Origin: Hyaloscypha bicolor E
Taxonomy: Eukaryota > Ascomycota > Leotiomycetes > Helotiales > Hyaloscyphaceae
Assembly: GCF_002865645.1 (NCBI RefSeq)
Contig: NW_020194691.1
Span: 744,001 to 808,000, forward strand
Length of the DNA stretch: 64,000 bases
Direction: 5' to 3'
The notes below the pieces were generated by a model that was not told the origin of the DNA, did not search any database, and saw only the letters and a list, made by a program, of their open reading frames with translations. Shown here one piece after another: positions 9,001 through 22,600 of this stretch (its first letter is position 1; every line of letters begins with the position of its first letter). The position numbers were made by a program, and so were the translations under genes.

Positions 9001-12000
9001 GTATAAATAGCTTATTTACTTTTGTTTTTTTATACTAAGTTTTATTATCTAACTTTTTAGATATTTCGGTTTACTTAATATAAGGCTATATTAACTAGAA
9101 AGAAAAAGAAATAAGAAGTGGATTTATATTACTACTAGGTTAATAGATAGAGGTAGATAGAAGAGTTAGAAAAGATAAATAGAATATAGTATAATAAGTA
9201 ATAATATACTAGTACTTTAAATTAAAAATTCGTAAACTAGTATCTTTCTCTTATAAATTATCTGAGATTAGCTATTAAGAATATAGAATTAAAGTCGGTA
9301 CCAGAAATATAGGGCTTATAAGTTAGGATAAGAAAAGTTAGGAATTATAAAGTAAAGCTATAATATAAAACATTATTTAATACTATACTAAATAAAGATT
9401 AGTTTATAACTAGTATATTTTTACTAGCTAATAACTATTATCTAGTACTAATAATCCGGAGCTTATAATACTTATTTGATTTACTTGCCTATTAAGTAAA
9501 GAATATAAATTAGTTTACTATAAAGTACTATTTTAATTAATTAATTACTTTTTAAATAGTTGCGGTTTACTATTTAGTATAGCTATATACTTTAGTTAGT
9601 AGCTTTACTAAAGTAATATAGAGCTCTTATTTCGCTAATAAATCTGAGTATAATTATTATAGCCTGTAATTATTAAATATATATAATTAAGCTATAAAGA
9701 AAGCTTTAGTATTTCAGGATTTACCCCGCTATATTTAAAGCTATAGAACTAGTAATTAAAAAGTAAAAATAAATACTAGAATTCTACTAATATTTATATA
9801 GTTAGAAATAATTATATAATAGTTCGAAACTTTTTATAAGTAATAGAAATATTATAATTTTCTCTATCTAGTATTATCTAGTATTTATTAATTACTAGAA
9901 ATTATTAGTAAATATATTTGGCTATTCTAAAAATTTATTTCCTAATTTATAATATATATAAAAAATAGAGGTTTGCGAATAAAACAAGGCATTTATTAAA
10001 GAAAATAAAGATCTTATATTTTCTTATATTAAGATTATTCTTTAAAATAGTACTTAATACTATTATATAATTACTAGTTATTATTATTATTTTTCTTTTG
10101 AAATTAATTAATTTAAACTTAATTCTATTTCGATTTTAGCTTTGAAAATCTGGCTATTATTTCTGAAATACTTAATATAAGTACCTAAGCTATTATCTTA
10201 GAACTATTATATAAAGTAATCTAGTCTTTTATATTATAGTAATATTTAGGCCTTTACTAAACTAAGTAGTATCTTATTAAATAAGGCTAAAGTTTATAAG
10301 ATCCTGAGAGTATTTCCTTACTCTAATATTACTTAATATCTTAAATATATAATCGAGAATAATAGAATAACTAGTTTTTATTTTATTAAGTATAATATAA
10401 ATTTATTAGAAAGAATAATTAAGAACTTTTGCCCTTTTAATATAGATCTCTTTTTATAAGATATTTAAAATAATATTTAGTATCTTTATAGTTTGAGTCT
10501 TATTTATTATAATCTTAACCCGACTAATATTCTAATAAACGGAAATTTTCCGGTTATTAGGAACTTTAATTCTTATTAGTAAAAGAAAGAAGAATTAGGT
10601 TTTAAGGCTAGAATAAAAGGCTAGATAAGTAAGGATTTCAAGTTTATAAGGCCCGAAAATAATAAATATAGATTATTAAGAATTTGAGATTTTCTATTTT
10701 AAGTTTATAAAATATAAATTATTTAAATAAGATTTCTATTTTAAATAAAAAAAACCGAAAAACTATTAAGATTCCCTATTTAAGTTATTTAAATAGTATA
10801 ACTAAACTAATTTTAGTAACTAAATATCCTAACTATATCTAAACTTATATCTTCTGCCTCTATATTACTATTTAAGTCTATAGTTTAAAATAAATCTAGA
10901 TACTTATTAGTATTTTTCTATAAGGCAAATTACTATACTTATCTATTTTATTATTAAGCTAGAGGAAGTATATAGCTACTCGAATATTTATAAGTTATTA
11001 ATCTATAGTTACTTTTCTTATATATATATCTGAATCTATTAGTATAAGTATTTATTTTAAAATTATATATATTTATTAATTCCTTAATTTTAATAAAAGC
11101 TATTCTAGTAATAGGGTTAGTAATATATAATAATACGAATATAATAAGTATATATATTTTCTAAAAAATTTGTATTTTTATATTTAAAGTTATAATAAAG
11201 TTCTTTAATCTAATATAATAGATTATTCTAGCTTTATATCTATAAAAAGTTACTAATTCAGGAGCTTTAATCTACTAAACTATTTCGGGATATAGCTATA
11301 GCTATTAAGTGCCTTATAAAGAATAGTAGGCAGATATTATATATTACTTATATATTTGCTTTATTAATATTATTTATTTATAGCCTTATTATTATAGGTA
11401 ACTTAAAAGGCTTGAGTTATTTTAGCTCTAGTTATATTTATAAGCTAATAGTAGTTATAAGAGTATATTTTACTATCTAGCTTAGACTCGCTTCCTAAAA
11501 GGAGATATTAAACCTTATTTACTTTATTATAAGTCTAGAGCCTTTCTAGAGGCCTTTCTATAGAATTCCCTAAAGAATGCCCTATTACTAGGAAATCCTA
11601 TAAACTAACTAACCTATCTAAATATATATATTTCTATCTATTAATAGCCCTTTATACTTTTATTTTAATTAATCTCGCCTTTTATTAGCCTGTAATTTTA
11701 GAAAATATACTAGTATACTAGTAATAAGATAACTTATAGATCTAATAGCTATAAATACTCTTATATATATTATCTAGTAACTAAGCTTACTTCCTGTAAT
11801 ACTTTAAAGGCACTAATAGAATTAGTATAATTAGATAATCTTATATTATAGAGCTATTTTATAGCTAGCCGCTTTAATAATACAAGTAAATCGGATTACT
11901 TACTAATAGCAGAAAGAGCTAGGCTATAAGGCCCGTATTACTTCTATTCTCGCTATATATATATCTATATAATATATAATATTAACTTTAATTAATATAG

Positions 12001-13848
12001 ATATAACTAATTACTAGCCTTAATAGAGATACCCTTATTACTTATAAATATTTCCTTTAAAAGATTATCTAAAGAAATATCTTAAATTAGATAAGGTTTA
12101 TATATAATTATATTTATTATTACTTTATCTAAACTTATTTCGAATAGTAATTTATCTCTTATTTTCTTAGCTAATTTTAATAGATACTATTTCTAAATTA
12201 TTATTAATTTTAAGAAGCTAATAATAGCTTAATTATATCTAATAGGGAAAATAATATTAATATTAATTCTATAAAGAGGTTTTATATAAAGAAGCCCTTA
12301 AAATACCTAAATTCCGACTATTATTAAATAAAGCAGATATATAATAAAAAAACCTATTTATTCTAGTATTTTAAAATATATATATTTCTTAAATAAGTAA
12401 GTTTCTAGGTACTTAAAGCAATTAATAAATATATTAGATATAGTTTATAATACTATATATAGATATAGTTAGATATTTAATTATATTAACCGGTTTAAGA
12501 AATATTTTTAATATAATTATTTAATAATATAAGATAAAGTAAAAAATATTTCTGGTTTTAAGTAAAAGTACTTATAAATATTAGATTTAAAGAATGTTTT
12601 AATCTTAAATACTAAGCAAAATCTGGATTAATAACTTAAAAGATAAGCTAGCCCTTCTAGAAATTAAAGTTATAAGATATAACTTAGAAATAAAATAGAA
12701 ATTAGAAATATAATTTATCTAATAATATAATAAACTTATCTAGCTATAAATTTTTTAGTATAAAGCTTTCAAATAGTAAGTATAAGAGAACTAGGGAAAG
12801 AGAAAGTATTTATATATTTATACTAGTAAAAGCCCGCCTATTTACTAAAGATACAAATTACTATAGCTTAGATTAAGAAGAATTTATAATAGAAAATATT
12901 ATTTTGCCTGAATTCCCTTTTAATTCTATAATTTAATATAGGCTATTAGATAATATAGGCTCTATTTCAAGTTATAAGTTAAGTTATTATTATTTTATAA
13001 TTAAATAATACTAAGCTCTAGATAGATATTAGTATTATAATAGATATTTAAACCAACTTATATATTACTATAAATAATTTTAGAATAGCTTAAGTTTTTA
13101 GAAATTTAATTCCTTACTTGAATTCTAACTAATTAACTAATATATTAATTTAAAATACTTATAGTATTAATTCTCTAATTTTTGGAAATAATATTATTAG
13201 AATATTTAATAGGGAAAATCAGTTATAGTATTATACTAGGCTTAAATAAAGTAACTTTAATATATATAGCTATAGTACTAGTTAGAATTAATAAAATAGC
13301 CTTATATTAATACCGAATCTTAAATAATACTACTAGAATAAAGCAAATATATATAGAGGTATAGAGAAGTAAAGCTATATATTAAATAATTAAAGTTCTT
13401 TCTATATTTCTTTTATTAGTTTTAATAATACTCTAGTTACTAATATTTGAAGTATCTTATAAGATATATTAATTAAGTCTAGTAATAATAGAAACTAAAT
13501 TTAATAAGGCTATTATATATTCTATCTTACTATAATTTATAGATATTATTTAACTAAATACTATATATATTAAAATTTATTTATTTCTTCTAATATAATT
13601 AACTTTTTATATTACTTTCCCTATAAAGTAAGAGAATTCTAATTTAACCGGTAACTTTTATAGAAAGATTTTCTTATACTATACTTATATTAAAGACTAT
13701 TATAGAGCCTTTACTAGAAGAAATTATAGATAGTAGATTAAATATACTCAAATTAGATTCATTTAACTTATAAGAGCCTTTATAGAAAAGACTAAATCCA
13801 GGCCTATCTCTTATTATAATTACTACTATATACTTCCCTATATTATAC
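6024..13848. other. RIP-eroded repeat DNA, unassigned
   Basis: AT-rich, dense in TA, TAG and TAA, and poor in CA and TG. It is less eroded in its first 600 bp (6024-6600, still with CCGG, CAGCAGC and GCAGG words) and around 11450-11950. I could not match any stretch to a transposon protein in either orientation. It is probably several nested degraded elements. It ends at the TA target of the Tc1/mariner insertion. Confidence 0.5.
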
Positions 13849-13858
13849 TACTATCTCT

Positions 13859-13895
13859 CCCCCTAAATACTTATAGTAGGTCCAATATTCGCTAC
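13859..13895. repeat. Left TIR of the Tc1/mariner element
   Basis: 37 bp, exactly complementary to 15517-15553. Confidence 0.9.
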
Positions 13896-14342
13896 ACTCT
13901 CATGCTTTGCTCACGCCACGCCTCACTCCATTTTTAGCCAATCAGAGCATATAGAAGCTTCTAGCTCGCTAGTGCAGCTATACTATAAGTACGGCAGAAA
14001 ACACAGCTTCTACTGGCTTTACTTTACTTGTTTATATCCTCAATTATAATAGACTTATAAGATTCACGTTTCACTATACTACTACCTGATTATAGTAACC
14101 TTTATAACGCAGACACTCTACTATCTATATAGCCTCGCTCTCCTCCTCTCTCTCTCCCTGATTCACAAAAGACTATATAGTTATGGAACTCTCGTAATAG
14201 TTCTAGGCCTTACGAATTACAGCAGACTATATAGTTACGTAATAACCGTCCCGTAACTCCAGAGCTCCTTATATACTCTTAGCTTTTACTAGACTCTCTC
14301 GTATTATAGCCTTCTCCTCCTCTCTTTGTCCCAGACTCTCAA

Positions 14343-15428
14343 GCAGAGCCTTCTCAAGGGAGCTCTCAAGGAAGTAATACCTGGATACATACTATAGATT
14401 ATATATGTAATAAGCGTCTCCAAATCCAAATAGCCCTCCTGTTTAAGATACTATAGGCTCAGATTAAGGAGATACTAGACGTTTTAGATAGTTAGATTAA
14501 CTATACAAAAAATAATCGCCTTACTCTACAGAAATCGAAGACCGGTAGATATATAAAGCTCCATATACCTGAAAAGACTATACTTAAGAAATGGCTACTT
14601 TCTTCTCCTTCTTACCGTTACGTAGTATATTACAAGATCCCATACTTCCTTCTATAGCTTTATGCCGGTGAGAAAGCTATTCGTATAGCTATAGACGGTA
14701 TTGATTACTATTGCCATATATTACGAAAGAAGGGGTTCTCAGATAATCCTTACGTCTGCTAGAAGAGGCTAGATTTAGCAGAGGACGGGAGTACCTGGCC
14801 ACGCTTACGGGTATAGCAGATCTGCTTTATAGACGAGATATAGGCATTTGGCGGAGCTTATACGAACTCGTATATTACTTGTTTAAAGGATAGAAGCGAT
14901 TACTTATTCCCTGAGTATATAAGGTACAAGTATTCCAAGCTCCCTATATGGATATTCTGGGGAAGTATAGTTAATAGGAAGAAGGGGCCTTCTCTCTTCT
15001 GGGAGAAGAAGTGGGGCTTAATTAATTCCATATGATACGATCTCAAGGTTCTCTTAATAATAGAATAGTTCTTCCGCGACTACCTACTTAGCCGATATAG
15101 GTTTTGGCAAGATAATACTTCTTCTTATTACTTATACGAGACAAAGCTAAACCTACTCCTTTGCTATATCCCTATAATTCAAGCCTCTTGCTACTTACCA
15201 GACTTGAATCTCATTGAGCATATATGGAATTGGATAAAGAATTGGATAGAAGAGTACTATTAGGAAGTATGCTACTAGCCGGATAAGATCCGCTTGGATT
15301 AACTCCGCAAGATTATATAAGATATATAGGACGTAGTGCCAGACAAGTATATTCAGGACTTATATAATAGCTAGTGGAGATGCTATGAGGCTATAAAAGA
15401 AGCGTATAGTAGGCCTACAAAGTACTAA
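14343..15428 (+). pseudogene. DD34E Tc1-like transposase with many stops
   Basis: A single frame runs without frameshift from about 14343 to TAA 15426-15428, about 360 codons, and would catalyse cut-and-paste transposition. The catalytic triad is visible: first Asp in FIDE (14832-14834), second Asp in WQDN (15111-15113, 92 residues between), and Glu in PDLNLIEHIWNW (15216-15218, 34 residues after the second Asp). That gives DD34E. The N-terminal part is helical and basic (KSKTGRYIK..), as expected of the DNA-binding half. About a dozen in-frame stops, nearly all TAG with one TGA, can be explained by CAG/CAA/TGG to TAG/TAA changes. The true start is unclear: ATG 14183 is in another frame and an early intron is possible. 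Not functional as it stands. Confidence 0.85.
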
Positions 15429-15516
15429 GTAGAAAGTATAAATAGCTTTAATTAAACTAGAAAGCAGTAAAGTCTCAATTGCATATCTTTAGTAGTATAA
15501 TATATATATCGAGATA

Positions 15517-15553
15517 GTAGCGAATATTGGACCTACTATAAGTATTTAGGGGG
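15517..15553. repeat. Right TIR of the Tc1/mariner element
   Basis: 37 bp, exactly complementary to 13859-13895. Confidence 0.9.
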
Positions 15554-15564
15554 GGGGGATAGTA

Positions 15565-17885
15565 AGGCTTATAAATACTAGAGAATATTAGAAATTTATA
15601 AAAGTAAATAAATTAGTAATTCTAGTATATCTTTATATATAGAATTATAAGATTTAGTTTAAATCTCTATTATTCTATTAGTATAATATATATTTCTTTA
15701 GCCTTTTTTACTTATAGTTTCGAAATTGCATATAATAGTATTATAATTACTATTCTATTTAAGCTTAGTTTACCGGACAAGTTACTATAGAATATCTAAA
15801 GACTCTAGTTAGACTTTTTCGACTAACTTTAAGTTAATCTCTTCTACTATAATAATACCAAATTCAGAGAGTTTATTATTAGTAATATATCCGCTACTAG
15901 ATATAATATTATAGCTATAATAGTTAGTATAGTAAATAGGCTATATTTTAAGGGAGAAATATATTTTGCTTTATTAGATTATAATAATAATATACCAAAA
16001 TCTTTTTACTTACTAGAAAAATTATATACTTTTTATAAATTACTACCTATATATTATAGTTAGGGCTTCTTTTTAAGTAAGATTTTTATTCAGAAATTCT
16101 TATAATATAAATAATAAGTATATAATATTTTTATATAAGAGTTTATCTTAAATATATATTAAAAATATATTAATTTTTACTTTTCTAGATAAGCAAATTT
16201 TGGGCCTTCCTAAAATAGCTAGCTATTTCTAATCTGCTTTATATATATATCTTAGTAATAGCTAGATTAAGTATTCGTACTATTTTTCTTTCTAAGCTAT
16301 TTAAGCTCTAAAGATAATTAGAAGTTATATTTTATTAATTAAATTACTAGGCTACTAAAGAAAACTCTCAATTTATAATAGCTTTTATAAGAAATATAAT
16401 TCTATTTCTGGTATAAAATAGTAAGATATCTCTTTATAAAAGATATTATTTATAAATGCAAGAGTTAACCGGGCCTTTAAATACTTATAAAGCTTGAAAT
16501 TTATAAGAGAAAAGAAGAGATAAATAACTTCTTTATAAAAATTTCTCTTTAAAAAAGTTCTATAATTTTTAGTAAAAACTAATATCTTTTCTAAAATTTA
16601 ACGGGCTTTAGGATATTATACCTGAGACTAACTAATATATATTAGGCTAATTATTAAACGGATATAGCCTAATTAATTAGATATATTATAGTTAATTATT
16701 TCTTTAAAAATAATGAAAAGTTCTCTAAAAAGAGCTTTAGCTAGCTCTAATATTTCTTGCTAGATATAGGCCTTTACTAATAGAAGAGCCAGATATCGGA
16801 AAGCTTTTAAATATTATTTATTATAAGCTCTTAGCTATTTAATTTCTTTAAGTACTAATTTTTTAGTCTTTTTTAGTATTTCTAGTTTATAGTAGATATT
16901 ACCCAGATAGTATATAATATAATAATAACTTGTATTACTAGAAATTGTCTTGAGATATATCTTAAGATAATAGTATATATATTTGAATTTACTCTTATAT
17001 TATAATATCCTATTATATATAGTATTTTTTAATTAGATTACTTATAATTCTAGCCTAAAAGAATTCCTTAAATTCTTTACTTCCTAATTTATTAAATAGA
17101 ACTTTACTTTATTAAATTTTTTATATAATATTATATTTTCTGTCTGAGAAAGTAGTAAGTATTTATATATATAGTATAATCTTATATCTTTTGAGTTAAT
17201 AATAATATTAGATTAATTATAGTTACTCTTTAATTATAATAAAATACTTTTCCGAGTTATAATTACTATTTATAAATAGTTTAGTAATTTAGAATTATAA
17301 ATCTTAGCTAGTACTAAAATTATATTCTTTATACGGGATATATTAACTAATATATATATTACTAAGAATGCTTTTACTATACTATTATAGATATAAGCCG
17401 GTAATATAAGATAAGGCTTTTCTAAAACAAATTACTATATATATTTAAGGTAAGGTAATAAGAGTTTCCTGAAGTTCTAAAATCTGAGAGATTATTAGTA
17501 GTATAATCTAGAAGCTATAGACTATCTAACTTATAAGAGTTCTAGAATCTAATTCCGAGAATAGATATAAGTTATAAATATTAACCTAAATAGATATAGC
17601 TTCTTGTTTTTAAAGAATTAAGATATTTAATATTATAACTAATTACTAATTAAGTATATTAGTAAACTATTATCTAATATACTCTATATAATTAAACCAA
17701 GCTAGATATAAGACTTAATATTTTACTCGAGCTTACTCTAGCTTAAAAAGAGACCGGTAATCTATTTATTAAAGCCAGTATTATATAGTATAATCTTATA
17801 TATTTTTCTATAGTTATTTTATTATTTCTATAGTAAGAGTTCACGAAATAGTATGTTTTATTAAAGTTGGAAATAACCTAGAGAA
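15565..17885. other. RIP-eroded repeat DNA, unassigned
   Basis: It continues the sequence interrupted by the Tc1/mariner insertion. It is TA- and CTAG-rich, with no recognised motif on either strand. Confidence 0.45.
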
Positions 17886-17887
17886 TA

Positions 17888-19613
17888 TAACCGATTCCCC
17901 GCACCAAAACACGTCCCGCACTAAAACACGCTCTAGTAATATTTCAAAATCTTAATAATTAAATAACCACAAATCCTTTTAACTTTATTTTTAGAATATA
18001 GAGACTATAGATATAATCGAGTAAGTTACTAAAATTATAACAATAATCTTCTTATAATTAAAAGGTTATTATTATTATATTAATTTTTTATAAAATTACA
18101 AATTTTTAATATAGTTTTATAATAAATATATAAAATATTATATAATTATATAAATTATACTTTATTTAATAATATTAGTTATAATATATAAAGAGTTTTT
18201 AATAAAAAGTATTATTTGTTATTAAAATTTAAGTTTAAATTAAATATTTTTTAAAAATTAATTAACTTTTTATTATTTATAAAATATAAATAAATAGACT
18301 ATTTATAAATAAACTTATTAATTATTTTATAGATATTATATATATAAAAGTAACTTATAACTATATTCTTATTATAAAAGCCTTTATACATAATTTTTTT
18401 ATTTTTTAAAATTTATATTATTTACCCTAATATAGAATTTAATAAAAGTTTAAGTTATTTATAATTATATATAATAATTATACTATTTTAGGCTCATATT
18501 ATATATAAACTCCTATTATTAACTATTTTTTAAATAATACTTATATTATAGTTTTATTTAATAATTACATTTTTTAATATATAAATTCTTTTAATTATTA
18601 TTAATTATTAAAAGGATTTATAAGATTAATATTAATATTTTAATATAAATAAGATTATATTATATAGCTAAGTTAGAAAAAACTAATAACTTTATATATT
18701 TATTAATATATTTATTAATATATAATTTATAAATTTAATATATAAAGTTATTAATATTTAAATAATATATATTTATTAATATAAAGCTCTTAAATTAAGT
18801 ATTTTTATATTTTAAATATAAATATATATATAATATAATATATTTAAAGTAATATATAATTTTTATATATTATAAATACTTTTTAATTTTAAGTTAAAGT
18901 TTAAAAATTTAAAAAATTTAAAAAATTTAAATCTTTAAATTATAATTTTCTTTTGAAAGTTAAAATTATATAAACTATTAATATATATTCTTTAAATTAT
19001 AATAGTATTAGAGTTGTTTTATAATTTTTTTATCTTATAATATTATATAATATAAAAGTTATATTAATATTTATATAGTTTTAAGAGAATTATTAAAAGC
19101 TTATTATATTATAAAATAATAAGTATTCTTATTAAATATTATTAAAAGTAAGTTTAATATATAAAAGAGATCTTATATATAAAAATTTAGATTATTATAT
19201 AAAGTAAGTATTCTTTATTTAAAGTTGAAAGTAAGAGTTAAGAATATTTAAATATTTAATCTTTAACTTATAATTATACTTTAAAAGATAAAATTATATA
19301 AAATATTAATATATTTCCCGAAACTATTATAATAAGGTAGTAATTTTATAATAGTTTTAACTTATAATAATATATAATATAAAACTTATATTAAAATTTT
19401 ATAGAATTTAATATAATTATTAAAGGTTTATTATACTAATAAATATTAAGTATTTTTACTATATATTATTAAAAGTAAGGTTTATATACTAAGGGGATCT
19501 TATATATATAAAATTAAACTTTTATATAAGGTGGTTGTGTTTTAATAAATTAAAATATTTTTATTACACGTGTGTTTTAGTGCGGGACGTGTTTTGGCGC
19601 GGGACTTCGGTTA
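17888..19613. mobile_element. TA-flanked TIR element with ultra-AT interior
   Basis: 1726 bp between TA dinucleotides (17886-17887, 19614-19615). Inverted repeats of about 52 bp (17888-17941 and 19562-19613) both read TAACCGA, then CCAAAACACGTCCCGCAC, then TAAAACAC. Size, TA target and long TIRs fit a pogo/Fot1-like Tc1-mariner relative or a MITE of one. The inner 1.6 kb is almost pure A/T with hardly any CTAG words and contains a direct duplication of about 300 bp. No transposase can be recognised. The TIRs still contain many CpA steps, so they have not been changed like the flanks. Confidence 0.75.
18931..19530. repeat. Tandem duplication inside the ultra-AT element
   Basis: Two copies about 329 bp apart share AATCTTTAA-TTATAATT, AAAATTATATAAA-TATTAATATAT, ATTAAAAGTAAG and GATCTTATATATA in the same order (about 18931-19235 and 19257-19530). 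The second copy abuts the right TIR. Confidence 0.6.
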
Positions 19614-19615
19614 TA

Positions 19616-22600
19616 AGAATCGAGAGGGAATTAATAAGGTTTTCTAAGGAAGCTAGAATAGATAAAGGAAAGTTATTATTATTAAGGGAGGAGATATTAG
19701 ATCTTGGAATAGATATATACTAATATAAGATATTTACTATATCTTAGTTAGTTGAGATATTAGATAGTATTTAGTATTATTATTACTAAGGGAAATTTTA
19801 TTTAGGAAAAGAAATATTAGATATTAGAATAGATATATTCTAGTAAGACTAGAAACTTTACTAATTTCGCTAATATAGGTTACTTACTTTCTATAGTAGA
19901 GAGGTAACTACTTGCCTAATTTAATATAATTATTAGTATTATTAGAGAACTATAGCTAATATATTTCTTAAATTTGACTAAAATAAAGATTAAGCTTATA
20001 TTATACCTGAAATACTTTTAGTCTCTAATATATATCTCTTTTGCTTTCTTCTAGTATATTTCCTAAAATATTAAAGTAAATATAGACCTAGTAGCTCTAG
20101 ATTAGTTTATTAGTAAAGAAAATTATCTATAAAATATAAAATATATCTTATATACTAAAAAATTCCGGAATTTATTTAATAATTTCTCTACTAAGTATCT
20201 TAGTAATATATTTCATAAACTACTTTCGGAATTCTTTAATAATAGCTGCCTAATACTTTTATATCTTTTAAGATTCTCTAAAATATAAAATAAGCGTAAT
20301 AATACCGTTATATCCTCTATACTTATAGAATATACCTTTAATATTATTCTTTATATATAGGCTATTAGATATATCTTAGATAATATATTATTCTTTTAGT
20401 ATAAAGCTCTAATTAAAATCAATATTTATTAACTCTATATAAAACCGAGGTTCTAGAATTTCAAGAACTTTAAATAAGAATAAAAGTAATTTATTTAGAA
20501 GAAAAGTTATTATAAATATTATATTATAGATTATAGATAAAAGGGCTATTAAGGTTTTCAAATAGTTATTAGTAAGGGCATTATATAGAAGTCTTTTTTC
20601 AGGCTATATAAGTAATTTGAAAATAATCTCTATAAAATAAGATTATTATAAAGCTATAGAATTATTGCGAGATAGATTAGTAAAGTAAATAGTAAGGCAG
20701 AATATAAGGCTAAATATAAATCTTTAAATAACTATTATAATCTAATTATATAATTTGATATAAATCTTTACTACTCTAATTAAAGACTATAGGTCTGACT
20801 TAAATATCTTCTAATATAGAACGCCAAGTAATATCGGAATATATTATATAAGTAATTATAGTTTTTAGATAGAAATACCGACCTTATACTTGTATTATAA
20901 AAAGTAATAAAAATAGAAAAAAGCTATAAGGTTAGAAAAGTAATACGGGATATTTCCTTAATATACTAACTAAATATAGGAAGCTATATACTACCTAAAT
21001 AGTAGGAAAGTATTACTAAAGCCTAATTTAGATAATATATAAGGCTCGGATAATATAATTAAATAGCTAGAACTATTTAGTTACTTAATATATACTTATA
21101 TTCCTTAATAGCCTAAAGATATTACTAAATATAATAATAGGTTAAAGATCTAAATAGCTTAAATATTATATATATTATAGAAATAAATAAAAAGAATAAT
21201 ACTTATATATTTATAGTATTATTTCTTAAGGCAAACGGAAATAATACCGGATACCTGCAAAAAATTAGGCTCTATATATTACTATATATAAAAAATATAT
21301 ATAAGAGAATTTGTATTAATAATAAGCTAATATTAAAGAAATATTTTATAATATAATTTTTCGAAATCTGAAATAAGTTATTAAGCCAGGCTATCCCGAC
21401 CTTAAATATTTCCCGGTATCTTTAGCTTTTAGCTTTTCTCTTATTCTATATCTTTATTAAGGAAAAGGTAAATATAGTAATTTTTGAAACTTATCTTAGT
21501 AAAGAATTTAATACTATAAATATTATAAGAATACCGCTTACTATAGCTATTATACTAATTATAATAGATTATATTAGTTTACTTGGCCTAATAATTTAGA
21601 GAATTGCCTAGTATAAGGCAGAGATCTTTAAATCAGAAAATCTAGCCTTATTAATTCTTTAGAAACTAGAGGTTACTATAGTTCTTAAATAGCAAGTAGC
21701 TAAGAAAGAAGTTATACTAGAATTTATTAGTATTAACTTTATATTTCTAACTAATATAGTAATACTAAAGTCTAAAATTCAGAGAATAAATTACTTTCTT
21801 ACTTTTATAGTAGTTCGTACTTAGCTATCTATAAAGATATTTAATGAGCAAAGTAGTATAAAAGATAATATTACTTATAATATCAAGTAATTTTCCTAGC
21901 CAGAATAGTATTAGTAAATTAATAAGCAGAATTATTAATAGTTTCTTAATAGAATATATAATAAATTAAGCCTATAATATACTATAGAGTAGTTTACTAA
22001 AATAGCTATAAAGAACTAAAAGTATATTATAATATCTAGCCTATAAAATATAGACTATATATTAACTTTTTCTAGTAATACTATTACTTTCATATATATT
22101 CTTATATTTAGTTAATTTTTAATCCGAAATAGTATAATACTTCTATATAATATTACCAAATCTCTATAAAATAATAATATTTATATATAATATATTATTT
22201 TTACTATATATAATAAAAGGCGAGATAGCTAAACCAGAATTAGTATTTACTAATATACTAAAGAATAGAATACGAGCTAATTTTCTTTTATAGACAGAAA
22301 TCTGAAAAAACGTTTCTTAGTAGAAGTTTAAGAGCTTTATATTAAGACTTAGGGAAATCTTGATTTTATAACTATAATATTATATAAACAAATAATTAAA
22401 GATACTTTAGATTAGGCTAGAGAAATTAGTAATTAGAATAATAATATATAAGTATTAGTAATAAGAAGTTTTTATCTAATTAGTAGTATACTCTATTTTT
22501 TAAAGTCTAACTATTTAATATAGCGCCTATATTAATAAAGTTATTATCTTTTTTACTAAATATTTTATTATTAATACAAATATAATTAGATATTATTACT

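Larger units (their letters stand above)
13851..15562 (+). mobile_element. Tc1/mariner-type DNA transposon
   Basis: 1712 bp flanked by TA duplications (13849-13850, 15563-15564). A perfect 37-bp inverted repeat (13859-13895 with 15517-15553, starting CCCCCTAAATACTTATAG) lies inside CTATC...GATAG ends. The outermost C-run differs between ends (5 C left, 10 G right). The inside carries a DD34E transposase frame. It is less CpA-depleted than its surroundings and has kept most codons, so it is a late arrival into already altered DNA. Confidence 0.9.

Noticed and set aside
13849..15564. Tc1 element as a potentially active transposon
   Set aside because: The transposase frame has about a dozen internal stops.
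19535..19723. 62-codon plus frame starting before the right TIR of the ultra-AT element
   Set aside because: The first third is the element's end, so the start codon is accidental; only the part after 19615 could be an old ORF.
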